Shown here: piece after piece, positions 28,944 to 37,646 of the stretch
Layout: each line of letters opens with the position of its first letter
Position numbering within the stretch: the first letter of the stretch is position 1
DNA from: an uncultured Chloroflexota bacterium
GTDB lineage: Bacteria > Chloroflexota > Dehalococcoidia > GIF9 > AB-539-J10
Assembly: GCA_903884455.1 (NCBI GenBank)
Contig: CAISEW010000031.1
Span: forward strand, 1-64,000
Length of the DNA: 64,000 nucleotides
Direction: 5' to 3'
The notes under the pieces: model-generated
The model's database searches: none
The model's input: the letters and a program-made list of their open reading frames with translations, nothing else
What the model was told of the DNA's origin: nothing
Position numbers and translations under genes: made by a program

Positions 28944-29840
28944 TTACTTTGGTTGGGGCGGGTCTGGATTTACCAATTCTTTGGTCATTGTTCCTGGCAT
29001 GAACCTGAATAGTTCATCAATCGTCCATGCGCCAGTTTTAACCAGTTGCTTCTCCAATACCGGCTCTGAATAGAGCCCAATTCGGCCTGTTTCTACATAA
29101 AATGCCCGCCCATTGACATTAGCAGCGTCATCAGAAGCGAGCCATACCACCAGAGGAGCAATATCTTCAGGCTTCATTTGCTCAAACCTGGCCATAACTT
29201 CTGGCCGAGCTTTCTTCATTTCGTCGCTGAGGGTAAGCCGGGTCCCGGCGTTAGGCCGAATACAATTACACGTCACACCGTACCGGCCCATATCCCGAGC
29301 TACCTTTCTTGTTAAGCCGACGATTCCCTCCTTAGCTGCACCATAATTAGCCTGCCCATAAGTAGTAGCATTGAGACCTGCTACAGACGAGGTATTTATT
29401 ATTCGTCCATACCTCTGCTGGCGGAAGAAGGAGCTCACTGCCCTGATGGTATAGAAATGACCATAGAGGTGCACTTTGAGCACTAAATTCCAGTCTTCCT
29501 CGCTCATGTTGAACAGCATTCTGTCACGTAGAATCCCAGCATTATTGACCAGTATATCAACCTTACCAAAGCTGTCTATGGCAGTCTTTACAATGTTCTC
29601 GCCGCCCTGCATAGTGGCCACTGAGTCATAGTTGGCAACTGCTTCTCCGCCCAGTTTTTTAATCTCTGCCACTACCTCTTTCGCTGGTGAACTTGCTGCC
29701 CCAGAACCGTCAACAGCACCTCCCAGATCGTTTACTACTACTTTAGCCCCTTCCGATGCTAAAGCCAGGGCTTCTCCTCGGCCAATGCCCCGTCCGGCAC
29801 CAGTAACTATAGCTACTTTACCCGCGAGTCTCTTTGCCAT
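28944..29840 (-). CDS. SDR family oxidoreductase ((3R)-hydroxyacyl-CoA dehydrogenase-like)
   Basis: Short-chain dehydrogenase of 298 residues. The NAD(P) motif VTGAGRGIGRGEALA is near 14-28, NNAG near 104-107, and the catalytic Ser and YGAAK are near 151-170. The extended loop VVNDLGGAVDGSGAASSPAK is typical of the MFE-2/MaoC-type hydroxyacyl-CoA dehydrogenases. It would oxidise 3-hydroxyacyl-CoA in the acyl-CoA operon. The ATG at 29840 is chosen over a TTG at 29846 because AAGGAG is correctly spaced for it. Confidence 0.9.
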   Translation of the reverse strand: MAKRLAGKVAIVTGAGRGIGRGEALALASEGAKVVVNDLGGAVDGSGAASSPAKEVVAEIKKLGGEAVANYDSVATMQGGENIVKTAIDSFGKVDILVNNAGILRDRMLFNMSEEDWNLVLKVHLYGHFYTIRAVSSFFRQQRYGRIINTSSVAGLNATTYGQANYGAAKEGIVGLTRKVARDMGRYGVTCNCIRPNAGTRLTLSDEMKKARPEVMARFEQMKPEDIAPLVVWLASDDAANVNGRAFYVETGRIGLYSEPVLEKQLVKTGAWTIDELFRFMPGTMTKELVNPDPPQPK

Positions 29841-29934
29841 CGTCAAACTCCTTATATGTTATTTCCAAATCCCCAAATGGCTGACAGCTTGTATCCAATA
29901 GATCTCTGGCTATAATGGAGTTAAACGCTTAGAC

Positions 29935-30714
29935 CTACATATACATTCCGGAAGAAACGTTCAGCACCTGTCCCGTAATAAAAGCAGCGTCATCTGAAGC
30001 CAGGAATAGAACGGGCTTAGCAGCATCTTCAGGCGTCATCGGTTTAACTTGAAAAAGAATCACATCCCTTACTTTCTTTGGTATACCCACTGCTTCTCCA
30101 GCTACCTCTTCCTGTTGCGTCTCTTTTTCTCTGGTTAACCGTGTATCTACAAAGCCATAGGCAATGACATTGCAGGTAATACCATATCGTCCCCATTCCC
30201 TGGCTACAGTTTTGGTCAGCCCGATAAGACCTGACTTAGCAGCAGAGTAGTTAATCTGGCCGATGTTTCCCATCAGTCCAGCTACAGAGGCCACATTAAT
30301 TATTTTGCCATTGTGTCCTGCCTTCATCATATATTTTGAAGCTGCTCTAATACAGTTAAAGGTCCCCTTGAGACTAATATCAACACATATGTCCCACTGG
30401 GCATCTGTCATTTTATGTATTAAAGCATCCCTGGTAAGCCCGGCATTATTGACCAAAATATCTATTTTGCCGAATTTCTCCACTGCTTTGTCCATGACTT
30501 TCTGACAACCTTCGAGCTTCGTCACATCGCTAGTACAACCATCAGCTTTTCCTCCAGCAGCTTTTATATCCTTGACTACCTCCATAAGCGGCGCCTCATC
30601 AATATCACTCACAAAAACAGCAGCACCTTCTTTGGCAAACAACAGGGCATCAGCTCTGCCTATGCCCCGTGCCGCCCCCGTGATAACCGCTACTTTCCCA
30701 TCTAGTTTTCCCAT
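29935..30714 (-). CDS. SDR family oxidoreductase (FabG-like)
   Basis: 259-residue short-chain dehydrogenase: VITGAARGIGRADALLFAKE near 10-29, NNAG near 90, catalytic Ser in NVASVAGLMG and Tyr-Lys in YSAAKSG, and the terminal FITGQVLNVSSGM. Acts on 3-oxoacyl/3-hydroxyacyl thioesters. It is the second SDR in the operon; the two differ in length and loop structure, so they may act on different intermediates. A TACCTCC-complement ribosome site precedes the ATG. Confidence 0.9.
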   Translation of the reverse strand: MGKLDGKVAVITGAARGIGRADALLFAKEGAAVFVSDIDEAPLMEVVKDIKAAGGKADGCTSDVTKLEGCQKVMDKAVEKFGKIDILVNNAGLTRDALIHKMTDAQWDICVDISLKGTFNCIRAASKYMMKAGHNGKIINVASVAGLMGNIGQINYSAAKSGLIGLTKTVAREWGRYGITCNVIAYGFVDTRLTREKETQQEEVAGEAVGIPKKVRDVILFQVKPMTPEDAAKPVLFLASDDAAFITGQVLNVSSGMYM

Positions 30715-30811
30715 TTTTACCTCCTTGAACTTTGTTCTCCTGAAAACACGGGCTCGATTCAGTATTTCCAGAAAACTGCCTCTAAATAGCTATCAAAACC
30801 AATACTCTCGC

Positions 30812-31282
30812 TTATTTCCTTTTTCGTGTGGGTAAGGCAACCAGGGCTGAGCCAGGCGTTGTCTTCTCTCCCTTTCCATTCTCCACCCAAATCTCGCACT
30901 CAACAAGGTGCTCACCACCCTGTTCATATTTCTTGGTCACTTTGCCTTTACACCACCAGGTTTCGCCATCATGAGGCTCTTCTCGCGTCTTCATTTTCCG
31001 GGGATAATCCATACCGCGGTATTGGCAGGATAATTTCTTGAGTTTTCCCTGCTCTCCAATCCAATCAGTCATCAAGTGTCCCAACCAGGCACGCTTAAGC
31101 GCACCATGTACAATGGGAGCACCTACGCCCATAGCTTTAGCGAAATCATCATCATAATGCAAAGGGTTAAAATCCCCCGATGCCCCCGCCCATTGGACTA
31201 ACATGCGAGTTGTAGCAACCTTAGCCAATGGTGTTATCTCGGTGCCTACTTCAACGTCATCATAACAAACTTGTTTAGACAT
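30812..31282 (-). CDS. MaoC-like enoyl-CoA hydratase, catalytic half
   Basis: 156-residue hot-dog fold protein. The hydratase-2 signature is AGASGDFNPLHYDDDFAKAM with Asp and His in the expected places, followed by PIVHGALKRAWLG. Family members hydrate trans-2-enoyl-CoA to the (3R)-hydroxy form. It is half the length of a double hot-dog hydratase; the next gene upstream encodes the other half type, so the two likely form a heteromer. The C-terminal part is Lys/Glu-rich. Confidence 0.88.
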   Translation of the reverse strand: MSKQVCYDDVEVGTEITPLAKVATTRMLVQWAGASGDFNPLHYDDDFAKAMGVGAPIVHGALKRAWLGHLMTDWIGEQGKLKKLSCQYRGMDYPRKMKTREEPHDGETWWCKGKVTKKYEQGGEHLVECEIWVENGKGEKTTPGSALVALPTRKRK

Positions 31283-31316
31283 CTCTCCTCCAAAAGAATA
31301 ATGTAGTCAAAACAGG

Positions 31317-31790
31317 CTAAAACAGGATAAATGCCGACCGACCTTTGAGTGCCACATTGCCCTTTTTGTTCACAAAAGTAGTCTCCAGTGTGGTAAACAT
31401 GGTCTTGCCCAGTCTGGTTTCGCGCTCGGTCATGTTGGCAATTTTAGTGGTGGCAGTTAATACATCGCCAGCGCCAACAGGTTCAATAAATTCAAATTCA
31501 ACACCCCCATCGAGAAGCCTTGAAGGCGCTCCAGCTTTTAGCAGAGACTCAAGCAGTCTGTCCGAAAGGCGTCCAGCCTTGACTGGCCAACCAGTGAAAC
31601 CGGGAGGAGTCAATAACCGTCCATACTTGGTTTTACTGGCAAAATCCGGGTCATTGTACAGGGGGTTGGGGTCACCTATGGCCTGTGCATACCTCTGGAT
31701 TGCTCCTTCCTCGACCTTGAAAACGATAGTCTCTAAAGTCACACCTATCAATTTCCGCAGTTCATCGGTAATCAGACTACCATTAGCCAT
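31317..31790 (-). CDS. FAS1-like/MaoC N-half dehydratase subunit
   Basis: Hot-dog protein of 157 residues from the preferred ATG at 31790, which has GGGAGG six bases upstream. A GTG at 31820 would overlap the thiolase stop and cannot be ruled out. The sequence VEEGAIQRYAQAIGDPNPLY then FASKTKYGRLLTPPGF matches the MaoC_dehydrat_N type. It lacks the catalytic Asp/His of its neighbour, so it probably supplies the substrate-binding half of a heteromeric hydratase, as ChsH1/ChsH2 do in mycobacteria. Confidence 0.85.
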   Translation of the reverse strand: MANGSLITDELRKLIGVTLETIVFKVEEGAIQRYAQAIGDPNPLYNDPDFASKTKYGRLLTPPGFTGWPVKAGRLSDRLLESLLKAGAPSRLLDGGVEFEFIEPVGAGDVLTATTKIANMTERETRLGKTMFTTLETTFVNKKGNVALKGRSAFILF

Positions 31791-31816
31791 AGCTATCCTC
31801 CCAGATTTAGTTTCTC

Positions 31817-33019
31817 TCACAATCCTATAATAGCAATACTGACGATGTTCATGGGTGGAAAACCGCCCAAATTGTGGGTGAGCCCTAGCTTAGGATTCTT
31901 GATCTGCCGTTCTGGCAACTGGACTTTGCCCTGCAATTGTTTGTACATCTCGTATATCATCCTGAGACCAGAGGCCCCAATAGGATGCCCGAAGCACTTC
32001 AATCCACCATCGGGCTGAATAGGCTGCGGGCCATCATGATTAAAACGGCCAGCCTCGATGTCCTCCTTGACTTTCCCCCTGGGGCTGAATTGCAAATCTT
32101 CCATGGTCACTGCCTCAGTTATGGAGAAGCAATCGTGTACCTCAGCCATACTTATCTCTTCACGCGGATTCTTTACCCCCGCCTCTTTGTAAGCTAGCTT
32201 GCCAGCACGGTAAGTGGTCTCAACATGAGCCCCATCCCATTTAGTATACATTAATTCCTCGCCCGAACTTAAAGCGACTTGCAGTGCCTTAACATGTATG
32301 GGGTCTGGCCGAAACTTTTTGGCCATGTCAGCTCTGGTTACGATTGCAGCCGCTGAACCATCACTGACCCCGCAGCAATCAAAAAGCCCCAATGGCCAGG
32401 CGATGATAGGCGCATTTATTATCTGTTCCTCAGTCACTTCGCGGCGCAAATGTGCCTTCGGGTTCCGGGCTCCGTTATAATGGCTTTTGACTGACACTTT
32501 AGCCAGCATTCTCTTGCCTTCCTCCGGCTTGAGACCATATACAGCAAAGTATCTGGTCGCCATCATGGCAAAAGCTCCAGGAGCGGTCAATTTGGGCATA
32601 ATCATTGCATTTTTTGTCCCCATAAGACCAGGGCCACCGGGAAGCCCACCATATCCCGTATCTTTGAGCTTTTCTACACCCAAAGCCAGAGCGATATCAT
32701 AAGCTCCTGAAGCTACACCGTAACAGGCCCCTCTGAAAGCTTCTGTGGCAGTGGCGCAAAAATTTTCCACCCTGGTGACCGGAATAAAGGGCAACTTCAA
32801 TGCTAGAGCCAAAGATGTAGCCCCTTTTCCTACACTCTGTTCCTCAAAATGCACGCCAAACCAGGCTGCATTGATGTCTTTTTTTTCTATACCCGCGTCC
32901 TCGATACATTCTTTATAAGCATCTACCATAAGGTCTTCTGCACTCTTATCCCATAGCTCTCCAAACTTAGTGCAACCCATCCCTATAATAGCAACTTTGT
33001 TTTTAATACCTTCTGCCAT
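31817..33019 (-). CDS. SCP-x-type thiolase / lipid-transfer-like acyltransferase
   Basis: 400-residue thiolase-fold enzyme. The nucleophile is Cys88 in VENFCATATEA; the second active-site region is HDCFSITE with His295, and KCFGHPIGASG gives Cys342/His345. All catalytic residues are present. It resembles SCP-x and archaeal acetyl-CoA acetyltransferases, which often need a DUF35 partner; that domain sits on the adjacent upstream gene product. Expected to cleave 3-ketoacyl-CoA, or act as an aldolase-like enzyme as Ltp2 does. A GGAGGG site precedes the ATG. Confidence 0.9.
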   Translation of the reverse strand: MAEGIKNKVAIIGMGCTKFGELWDKSAEDLMVDAYKECIEDAGIEKKDINAAWFGVHFEEQSVGKGATSLALALKLPFIPVTRVENFCATATEAFRGACYGVASGAYDIALALGVEKLKDTGYGGLPGGPGLMGTKNAMIMPKLTAPGAFAMMATRYFAVYGLKPEEGKRMLAKVSVKSHYNGARNPKAHLRREVTEEQIINAPIIAWPLGLFDCCGVSDGSAAAIVTRADMAKKFRPDPIHVKALQVALSSGEELMYTKWDGAHVETTYRAGKLAYKEAGVKNPREEISMAEVHDCFSITEAVTMEDLQFSPRGKVKEDIEAGRFNHDGPQPIQPDGGLKCFGHPIGASGLRMIYEMYKQLQGKVQLPERQIKNPKLGLTHNLGGFPPMNIVSIAIIGL

Positions 33020-33058
33020 TTTTGTTCCCTCCGTAAAGTTTATTATCGTTTACCGTAG

Positions 33059-34501
33059 TCAGGCACGTATAGGCGCTGCCTTCCACGAATAACCGTGAAC
33101 ACCACTTGACTCATCAACATATCGTCTGCGGAAGGTCATCTCTACCGGCATGTCTACTTTAACGGAATCCAGGTCACAATCAGCGAAATCAAACCAGAAC
33201 CTACCGCCACCATCAAAATCCACCAGGCCATATATTGAAGGCGGGTCAATACTGGCAGCTAGATTATCACCGGTATAAGTAAAGACGACGCCTTTCTTAT
33301 CCGAAAAGCGATAATCTTCCATCTGGTCAATGGCTCCGCAGTCAGGATTTACACATACTCTCTGATAGGGGTATTGTGGCGTACCGCATTTTTTGCACTT
33401 CGAGCCACAAAGAGACAAAATTACTTTCCTCTCCCTAAACAACGCCGACATCGGTGTGCGAATGCTTATCTCGCCACGCATACCCAAGTCCATCGGTGCT
33501 AAATTTCTGAAGGCAAGGTATTTTTCATAGCTGGTAAGCTCCTTTTTCGAGCTCAGGTGTTTCTTCACCGCCCTCCTGCCCGTTATATTCCCTATTTTTT
33601 CAGTAACCTGGAAAAACAGTGCGTCGCTACCGTTCCCAAAGCTGGCGATCAATATTTTGTCGCCTGGCTTGGCATCTTCCAATGCCGCTACCAACATCAT
33701 TAGAGGTGAAGCTGACCCAGTATCACCGACTGTGCTAAGCAACGTATCCTGAAGCTGACCGGGATCGGCACCTAATCGCTTGGCTATAGCTCCGTGCTCT
33801 CGTGCATACAGACCTGGATAAACTATCTTGGCAAAGTCTTTGATGTTCAGCTTATACTTCTTCAATAGTCCAGAAATTACTTCCGTAACAAATTGATTAT
33901 AGCCAGAATCGCGAATGAATCTATCTTCCCAGGCATGCTCAAATTTTTCTCCACTTGCTCTCCAGCGGTCCGGGAAATCGTAGGAAACAGAATATGAACC
34001 TTCAAAAGTAGCAATCACATCACCACTGCCAACAAGAAGTGACGCAGCGCCATCACCATAGAGAGACTCTTGAGGACTGCCCGGTTTGCTCAAACGACAA
34101 TCAGAAGCACAGACGAGAATATTGCTTGACATCTCTCCCTTTACAGTATCAAGGGCAGAAAGCAGTGCACTAGTCCCTGACTTCGTAGAGCCTATGAAAT
34201 CAGCAGTCCTCATATTTGACTGCAAATCAAGAGCAGTAGCTACCAGAGTTGAATTTTGCCTTACCATATAAGGCTGACTGGTGGTGGCAAGATACAGACC
34301 ATCAACTATCGCCCGTTTCATACCACCTAAACAATCGATTCCTGCGGCTACTGCCATGCTGAGTGCATCTTCATCATGATTAGCGACTGCATTTTCACCG
34401 GGCGGTGGGAACGTCCCCAGGAATCCAACAGACATGAATATTGTGCCGTGATCCATTCGATACCGTGGGATATAAGCTCCGTAAGACTTTATGCCGACCA
34501 T
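33059..34501 (-). CDS. HMG-CoA synthase-like protein fused to DUF35 zinc/OB-fold domain
   Basis: Residues 1-335 have the HMG-CoA synthase/KAS III fold (GIKSYGAYIPRYRM, SLYGDGAASLLVGSGD, GDTGSASPLMMLVAALEDA). From about 345 there is a DUF35 unit: zinc ribbon Cys369-x2-Cys372 and Cys383-x4-Cys388, then the OB fold (VVFTYTGDNLAASIDPPSIY). By comparison with archaeal synthases, the catalytic Glu lies at Thr74, the Cys at Thr106 (STKSGT for ACKAGT), and the His at about Tyr228. All three appear replaced, so condensing activity is doubtful and a scaffold or substrate-holding role is inferred. First gene of the acyl-CoA operon, AGGAGGT upstream, 480 residues. Confidence 0.82.
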   Translation of the reverse strand: MVGIKSYGAYIPRYRMDHGTIFMSVGFLGTFPPPGENAVANHDEDALSMAVAAGIDCLGGMKRAIVDGLYLATTSQPYMVRQNSTLVATALDLQSNMRTADFIGSTKSGTSALLSALDTVKGEMSSNILVCASDCRLSKPGSPQESLYGDGAASLLVGSGDVIATFEGSYSVSYDFPDRWRASGEKFEHAWEDRFIRDSGYNQFVTEVISGLLKKYKLNIKDFAKIVYPGLYAREHGAIAKRLGADPGQLQDTLLSTVGDTGSASPLMMLVAALEDAKPGDKILIASFGNGSDALFFQVTEKIGNITGRRAVKKHLSSKKELTSYEKYLAFRNLAPMDLGMRGEISIRTPMSALFRERKVILSLCGSKCKKCGTPQYPYQRVCVNPDCGAIDQMEDYRFSDKKGVVFTYTGDNLAASIDPPSIYGLVDFDGGGRFWFDFADCDLDSVKVDMPVEMTFRRRYVDESSGVHGYSWKAAPIRA

Positions 34502-34813
34502 TTATTGACCTCCTGACGTAAGCTTTTTGGAACAAGAGACTATGGCATAAAAACTATATGATGTCAAACCCTGATAACCTTGAAAATGACTCGATAATGA
34601 GGATTTTTTCATAAATAGCGGCCTCCCCATTCAGCAAATTTCATCGCTTGAATATGGTCCTCACAAATACTGGGAAAACAAAGTCCCTTTTGGAACTTGA
34701 CGATTCATTGACAGAGTTGTACCATCAACTCAAGAGCAATTTGGGCTAAAGCTCACTCACCACCAAATACTCCACCAAATAATAGTGAAATACTGAATTG
34801 AGAGGGATGTATT
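34502..34813. promoter_or_regulatory. Divergent intergenic region between acyl-CoA operon and ligase
   Basis: 312 bases that must hold promoters for both directions. TTGACA occurs on the plus strand at 34708-34713 but no good -10 box follows at 16-18 bases. A 31-codon frame there has no ribosome site and is dismissed. No operator-like palindrome stood out. Confidence 0.4.
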
Positions 34814-36412
34814 ATGAACATTGGCAGAGGAATAGAGGATAACATCAAAAGGTTCGGCGAATATGAAGCCCTTTATTTCGAAGGGAGATGGTACACAAAT
34901 GTTGAGATAAATCACAACGCCAACCTATTAGGGAATGCGCTCAAAGAACTTGGTATAAACAAAGGAGACCGGGTGGCGGTACAAATGCCTAGCAATCCGG
35001 TGGTGCTTTCTGCTTTTCCCGCTATATACAAGATAGGCGCTGTTGTCGTCCCCTTGAATCCCCTGCTGCGACCCGACCAGGCCGCCTATATATATCGTGA
35101 CTGCGGAGCCAAAGCTATCCTCACCAGCTCGGATTTTGTGGGCCGGGTACTAGAGGCACAAAAGCAAACTCCAAACTTGCAACATGTAATCCTCATAGAC
35201 CACGATGACGTTCCTGGAACCATCTCATATCATAATATTATGTCAACTAGTTCCGGCGAACTGACGATTGAACAGACCGATAATGACGATATTGCCGCTC
35301 TAATATACACTGCCGGCACCACAGGACCACCCAAAGGTGTGATGCACACACATTACTCACTTTACATCAATGCCCTATTTTTCTACGAATACATTCTGGT
35401 TCATCGCTCCGTGACTTTGCAACTAAACAGCCGCGCGCTTAATCCCAAAACACTCCAACTCAATGAGTTCACTCAGCAAGTTTCCGGTGTAAATCGAGCG
35501 ATGGTCAGCCTAGGAGTGCTCCCTCTATCACACTCCTTTGGCATTGCCTTCGGTAACACCAGCAACTTCGTAGGTGGAAAAACAATTTTGCTACGGTGGT
35601 GGAATGTCGAAGAGTCACTGAAAGCCATTCAGACATTCCGGGTTACTCAAATGGCAGCAGTCCCTACCATGTACATCCAGATGCTAGAATTCCCTGAGCT
35701 GGATAAATACGATTTGAGTTCGCTTGATGACTGCCAATGTGGGGCGGCACCACTGCCCGTGGAAATAGCCTTAAGGTGGAAGGAAAAGGTGGGAGTGGAT
35801 ATTCGAGAGGGGTGGGGCCTAACCGAATCAGGAGCCACTACTACAGGGCAACCAGGTGACCTTCCCCCCAAGTATGGCTCCATTGGTAAGTGCCTGCTGA
35901 AATGCAACACCATAAAAATTTTCAACGAGAAAGGTCAAGAGCTTCCACCGGGCCAGCAAGGCGAGATAGTAGTCAAGGGGCCTACGGTGATGAAAGGTTA
36001 CTGGAACCTGCCTGAAGAAACAGCCAAAACTATCAAAGACGGCTGGCTTTATACCGGCGATATAGGTTATGTGGACGAGGATGGCTATTTCTACATCACC
36101 GCCCGCAAGAAGGATATCATTATCAGAGGTGGAGAAAACGTATCACCCGTTGAGGTTGAGGAGGTTCTTTTACAACATCCAGCAGTCGCAGAAGCAGGAG
36201 TGGTGGGCATCCCTGACGCTGTATACGGGGAAGAAATAAAGGCTTTCGTCGTCATAAAGCCAGATAAGCGTGTAAACGAAGAGGAACTAATTGCCTTCTG
36301 CAAAGACCGCTTGCCTACCTTTAAGTTACCAAAAAAGGTGCAATTTACGAAATTCTTGCCCAAAAACCTCTTAGGCAAGGTACTAAGAGCCGAATTACGC
36401 AAGCTCGGTTAA
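34814..36412 (+). CDS. Acyl-CoA synthetase (AMP-forming ligase)
   Basis: Activates a carboxylic acid to its CoA thioester via an acyl-adenylate. The AMP loop YTAGTTGPPKGVMHTHYSL is near 170-188, the adenine region REGWGLTESGATTTG near 335, the hinge/ribose motif GWLYTGDIGYVDEDGYFYI near 412-430, and KDIIIRGGENVSPVEVEE near 436-453. It is 532 residues. Divergent from the eight-gene acyl-CoA operon, so it probably supplies that pathway's substrate. AGAGGGA precedes the ATG. Chain-length preference cannot be read. Confidence 0.93.
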   Translation: MNIGRGIEDNIKRFGEYEALYFEGRWYTNVEINHNANLLGNALKELGINKGDRVAVQMPSNPVVLSAFPAIYKIGAVVVPLNPLLRPDQAAYIYRDCGAKAILTSSDFVGRVLEAQKQTPNLQHVILIDHDDVPGTISYHNIMSTSSGELTIEQTDNDDIAALIYTAGTTGPPKGVMHTHYSLYINALFFYEYILVHRSVTLQLNSRALNPKTLQLNEFTQQVSGVNRAMVSLGVLPLSHSFGIAFGNTSNFVGGKTILLRWWNVEESLKAIQTFRVTQMAAVPTMYIQMLEFPELDKYDLSSLDDCQCGAAPLPVEIALRWKEKVGVDIREGWGLTESGATTTGQPGDLPPKYGSIGKCLLKCNTIKIFNEKGQELPPGQQGEIVVKGPTVMKGYWNLPEETAKTIKDGWLYTGDIGYVDEDGYFYITARKKDIIIRGGENVSPVEVEEVLLQHPAVAEAGVVGIPDAVYGEEIKAFVVIKPDKRVNEEELIAFCKDRLPTFKLPKKVQFTKFLPKNLLGKVLRAELRKLG

Positions 36413-36569
36413 TTTTGAGCAGCGTGACAAAGAATCGACATTTTTCCCAAGATTTTCCCTGACAGGAAATCACCTGCAGGAAAAGTGTGTCAATGTTTCC
36501 ATGAGGTGTGCTGCTAAAGAAACTGTCAAAATCTTCTTGGGCTTCTACAAAATGGAAAGGGGGTTATTA

Positions 36570-36645
36570 TGGTCGGGGTGAGTGGATTTGAACCACCGAC
36601 CTCATGGTCCCAAACCATGCGCGCTAGCCGCTGCGCCACACCCCG
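36570..36645 (-). tRNA. tRNA-Pro (UGG)
   Basis: Minus strand. Acceptor stem CGGGGTG (36645-36639) pairs with 36574-36580; T-loop GGTTCAAATCC is present; the anticodon loop reads TTTGGGA, anticodon TGG. The 3' CCA is encoded (36570-36572). Confidence 0.95.
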
Positions 36646-36708
36646 TATAGCTAAGTATTATAGTAGGTAAGGAGAATTGAAGCAATCAACCTTGCTTATT
36701 AGAAGAAA

Positions 36709-37644
36709 TCAAGCTGCAAAACAGGCTACCTTTGCCTTGAGTTTGGCATATTCTTCATTTACGTGCTCTTGAATTTTTTCAATATCCCCCTCCAGCAAAT
36801 GACGGAAACGGCCCTGTGGCTTTAAGTATTCCTCAACCGGTTTAAGCTTAGGCCGGTCAACATTTAATTTATACCGTCCATTCTCTACTTCATAGAGAGG
36901 GAAAATGCCTGTCTCTACGGCAAGCCGACCTATCTCAATAGCTAAATCGGTAGCATACCTCCAGCCTGTCGGGCAAGGAGAGAATATATGGACATAAGCT
37001 GGCCCCTTGACTTCTCCACCCTTTTTAACCTTATTCATTAAATCAAAAGGATAGCTGGGACAGGCTGTGGCCACATAAGGTATGTTATGGGCGACAGCAA
37101 TCTCAGGCATGTTTTTTTTCCAGGTAGTCTGGCCAATGCTAAACTTGCCCGCAGGTGCCGTGGTAGTTGAAGCTCCATAAGGAGTGGCACTTGACCTCTG
37201 GATCCCTGTATTCATATATGCTTCGTTATCAAAACAGAGATATAAAAAGTCATGGTTCCTTTCGAACGCTCCAGACAAAGCTTGAATTCCTATGTCGCTT
37301 GTCCCTCCATCCCCAGCCACAGCCACACATTTAATGTCCCTCTCAGGCATCTTGCCTTTCTTCATCAAAATCTTTAACCCTGCTTCTATGCCCGAAACTG
37401 TAGCGGCGGTGTTTTCAAACAATGTATGTATCCAGGGAACCCTCCACGAGGTGACAGGAAGCGGCGAAGTGCAAATCTCTATGCACCCGGTAGCATTGGC
37501 AATTATTACATCCTTTCCTAAGGCTTTGCAGGCGAGCCTTAATGCCAAAGCTTCGCCACAGCCAACACAAAAACTATGTCCCTCAGCGACAAACTCATCT
37601 GTTGTCACAAGATTTTTGCCAAATTTTATAAATTGCCCCTCCAT
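36709..37644 (-). CDS. porB: 2-oxoacid (pyruvate):ferredoxin oxidoreductase, beta subunit
   Basis: TPP-binding catalytic subunit, 311 residues. The opening GHSFCVGCGEALALRLACKA, NATGCIEI, and GDGGTSDIGIQALSGAFERN (TPP/Mg2+ motif GDG...N) are diagnostic. The four-subunit type oxidises pyruvate to acetyl-CoA with reduction of ferredoxin, or runs in reverse for CO2 fixation. Last of porGDAB, two bases after porA. Substrate (pyruvate against other 2-oxoacids) is not proven by sequence alone. Confidence 0.93.
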   Translation of the reverse strand: MEGQFIKFGKNLVTTDEFVAEGHSFCVGCGEALALRLACKALGKDVIIANATGCIEICTSPLPVTSWRVPWIHTLFENTAATVSGIEAGLKILMKKGKMPERDIKCVAVAGDGGTSDIGIQALSGAFERNHDFLYLCFDNEAYMNTGIQRSSATPYGASTTTAPAGKFSIGQTTWKKNMPEIAVAHNIPYVATACPSYPFDLMNKVKKGGEVKGPAYVHIFSPCPTGWRYATDLAIEIGRLAVETGIFPLYEVENGRYKLNVDRPKLKPVEEYLKPQGRFRHLLEGDIEKIQEHVNEEYAKLKAKVACFAA

Positions 37645-37646
37645 TT

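Noticed and set aside
34648-34749. 31-codon frame in the divergent region before the acyl-CoA ligase
   Set aside because: No ribosome site and no similarity; a chance frame.
36446-36541. Long-range inverted pair CCCAAGATTTT / AAAATCTTCTTGGG after the acyl-CoA ligase
   Set aside because: The arms are 70 bases apart and imperfect, with no T-run; insufficient for a terminator or element call.
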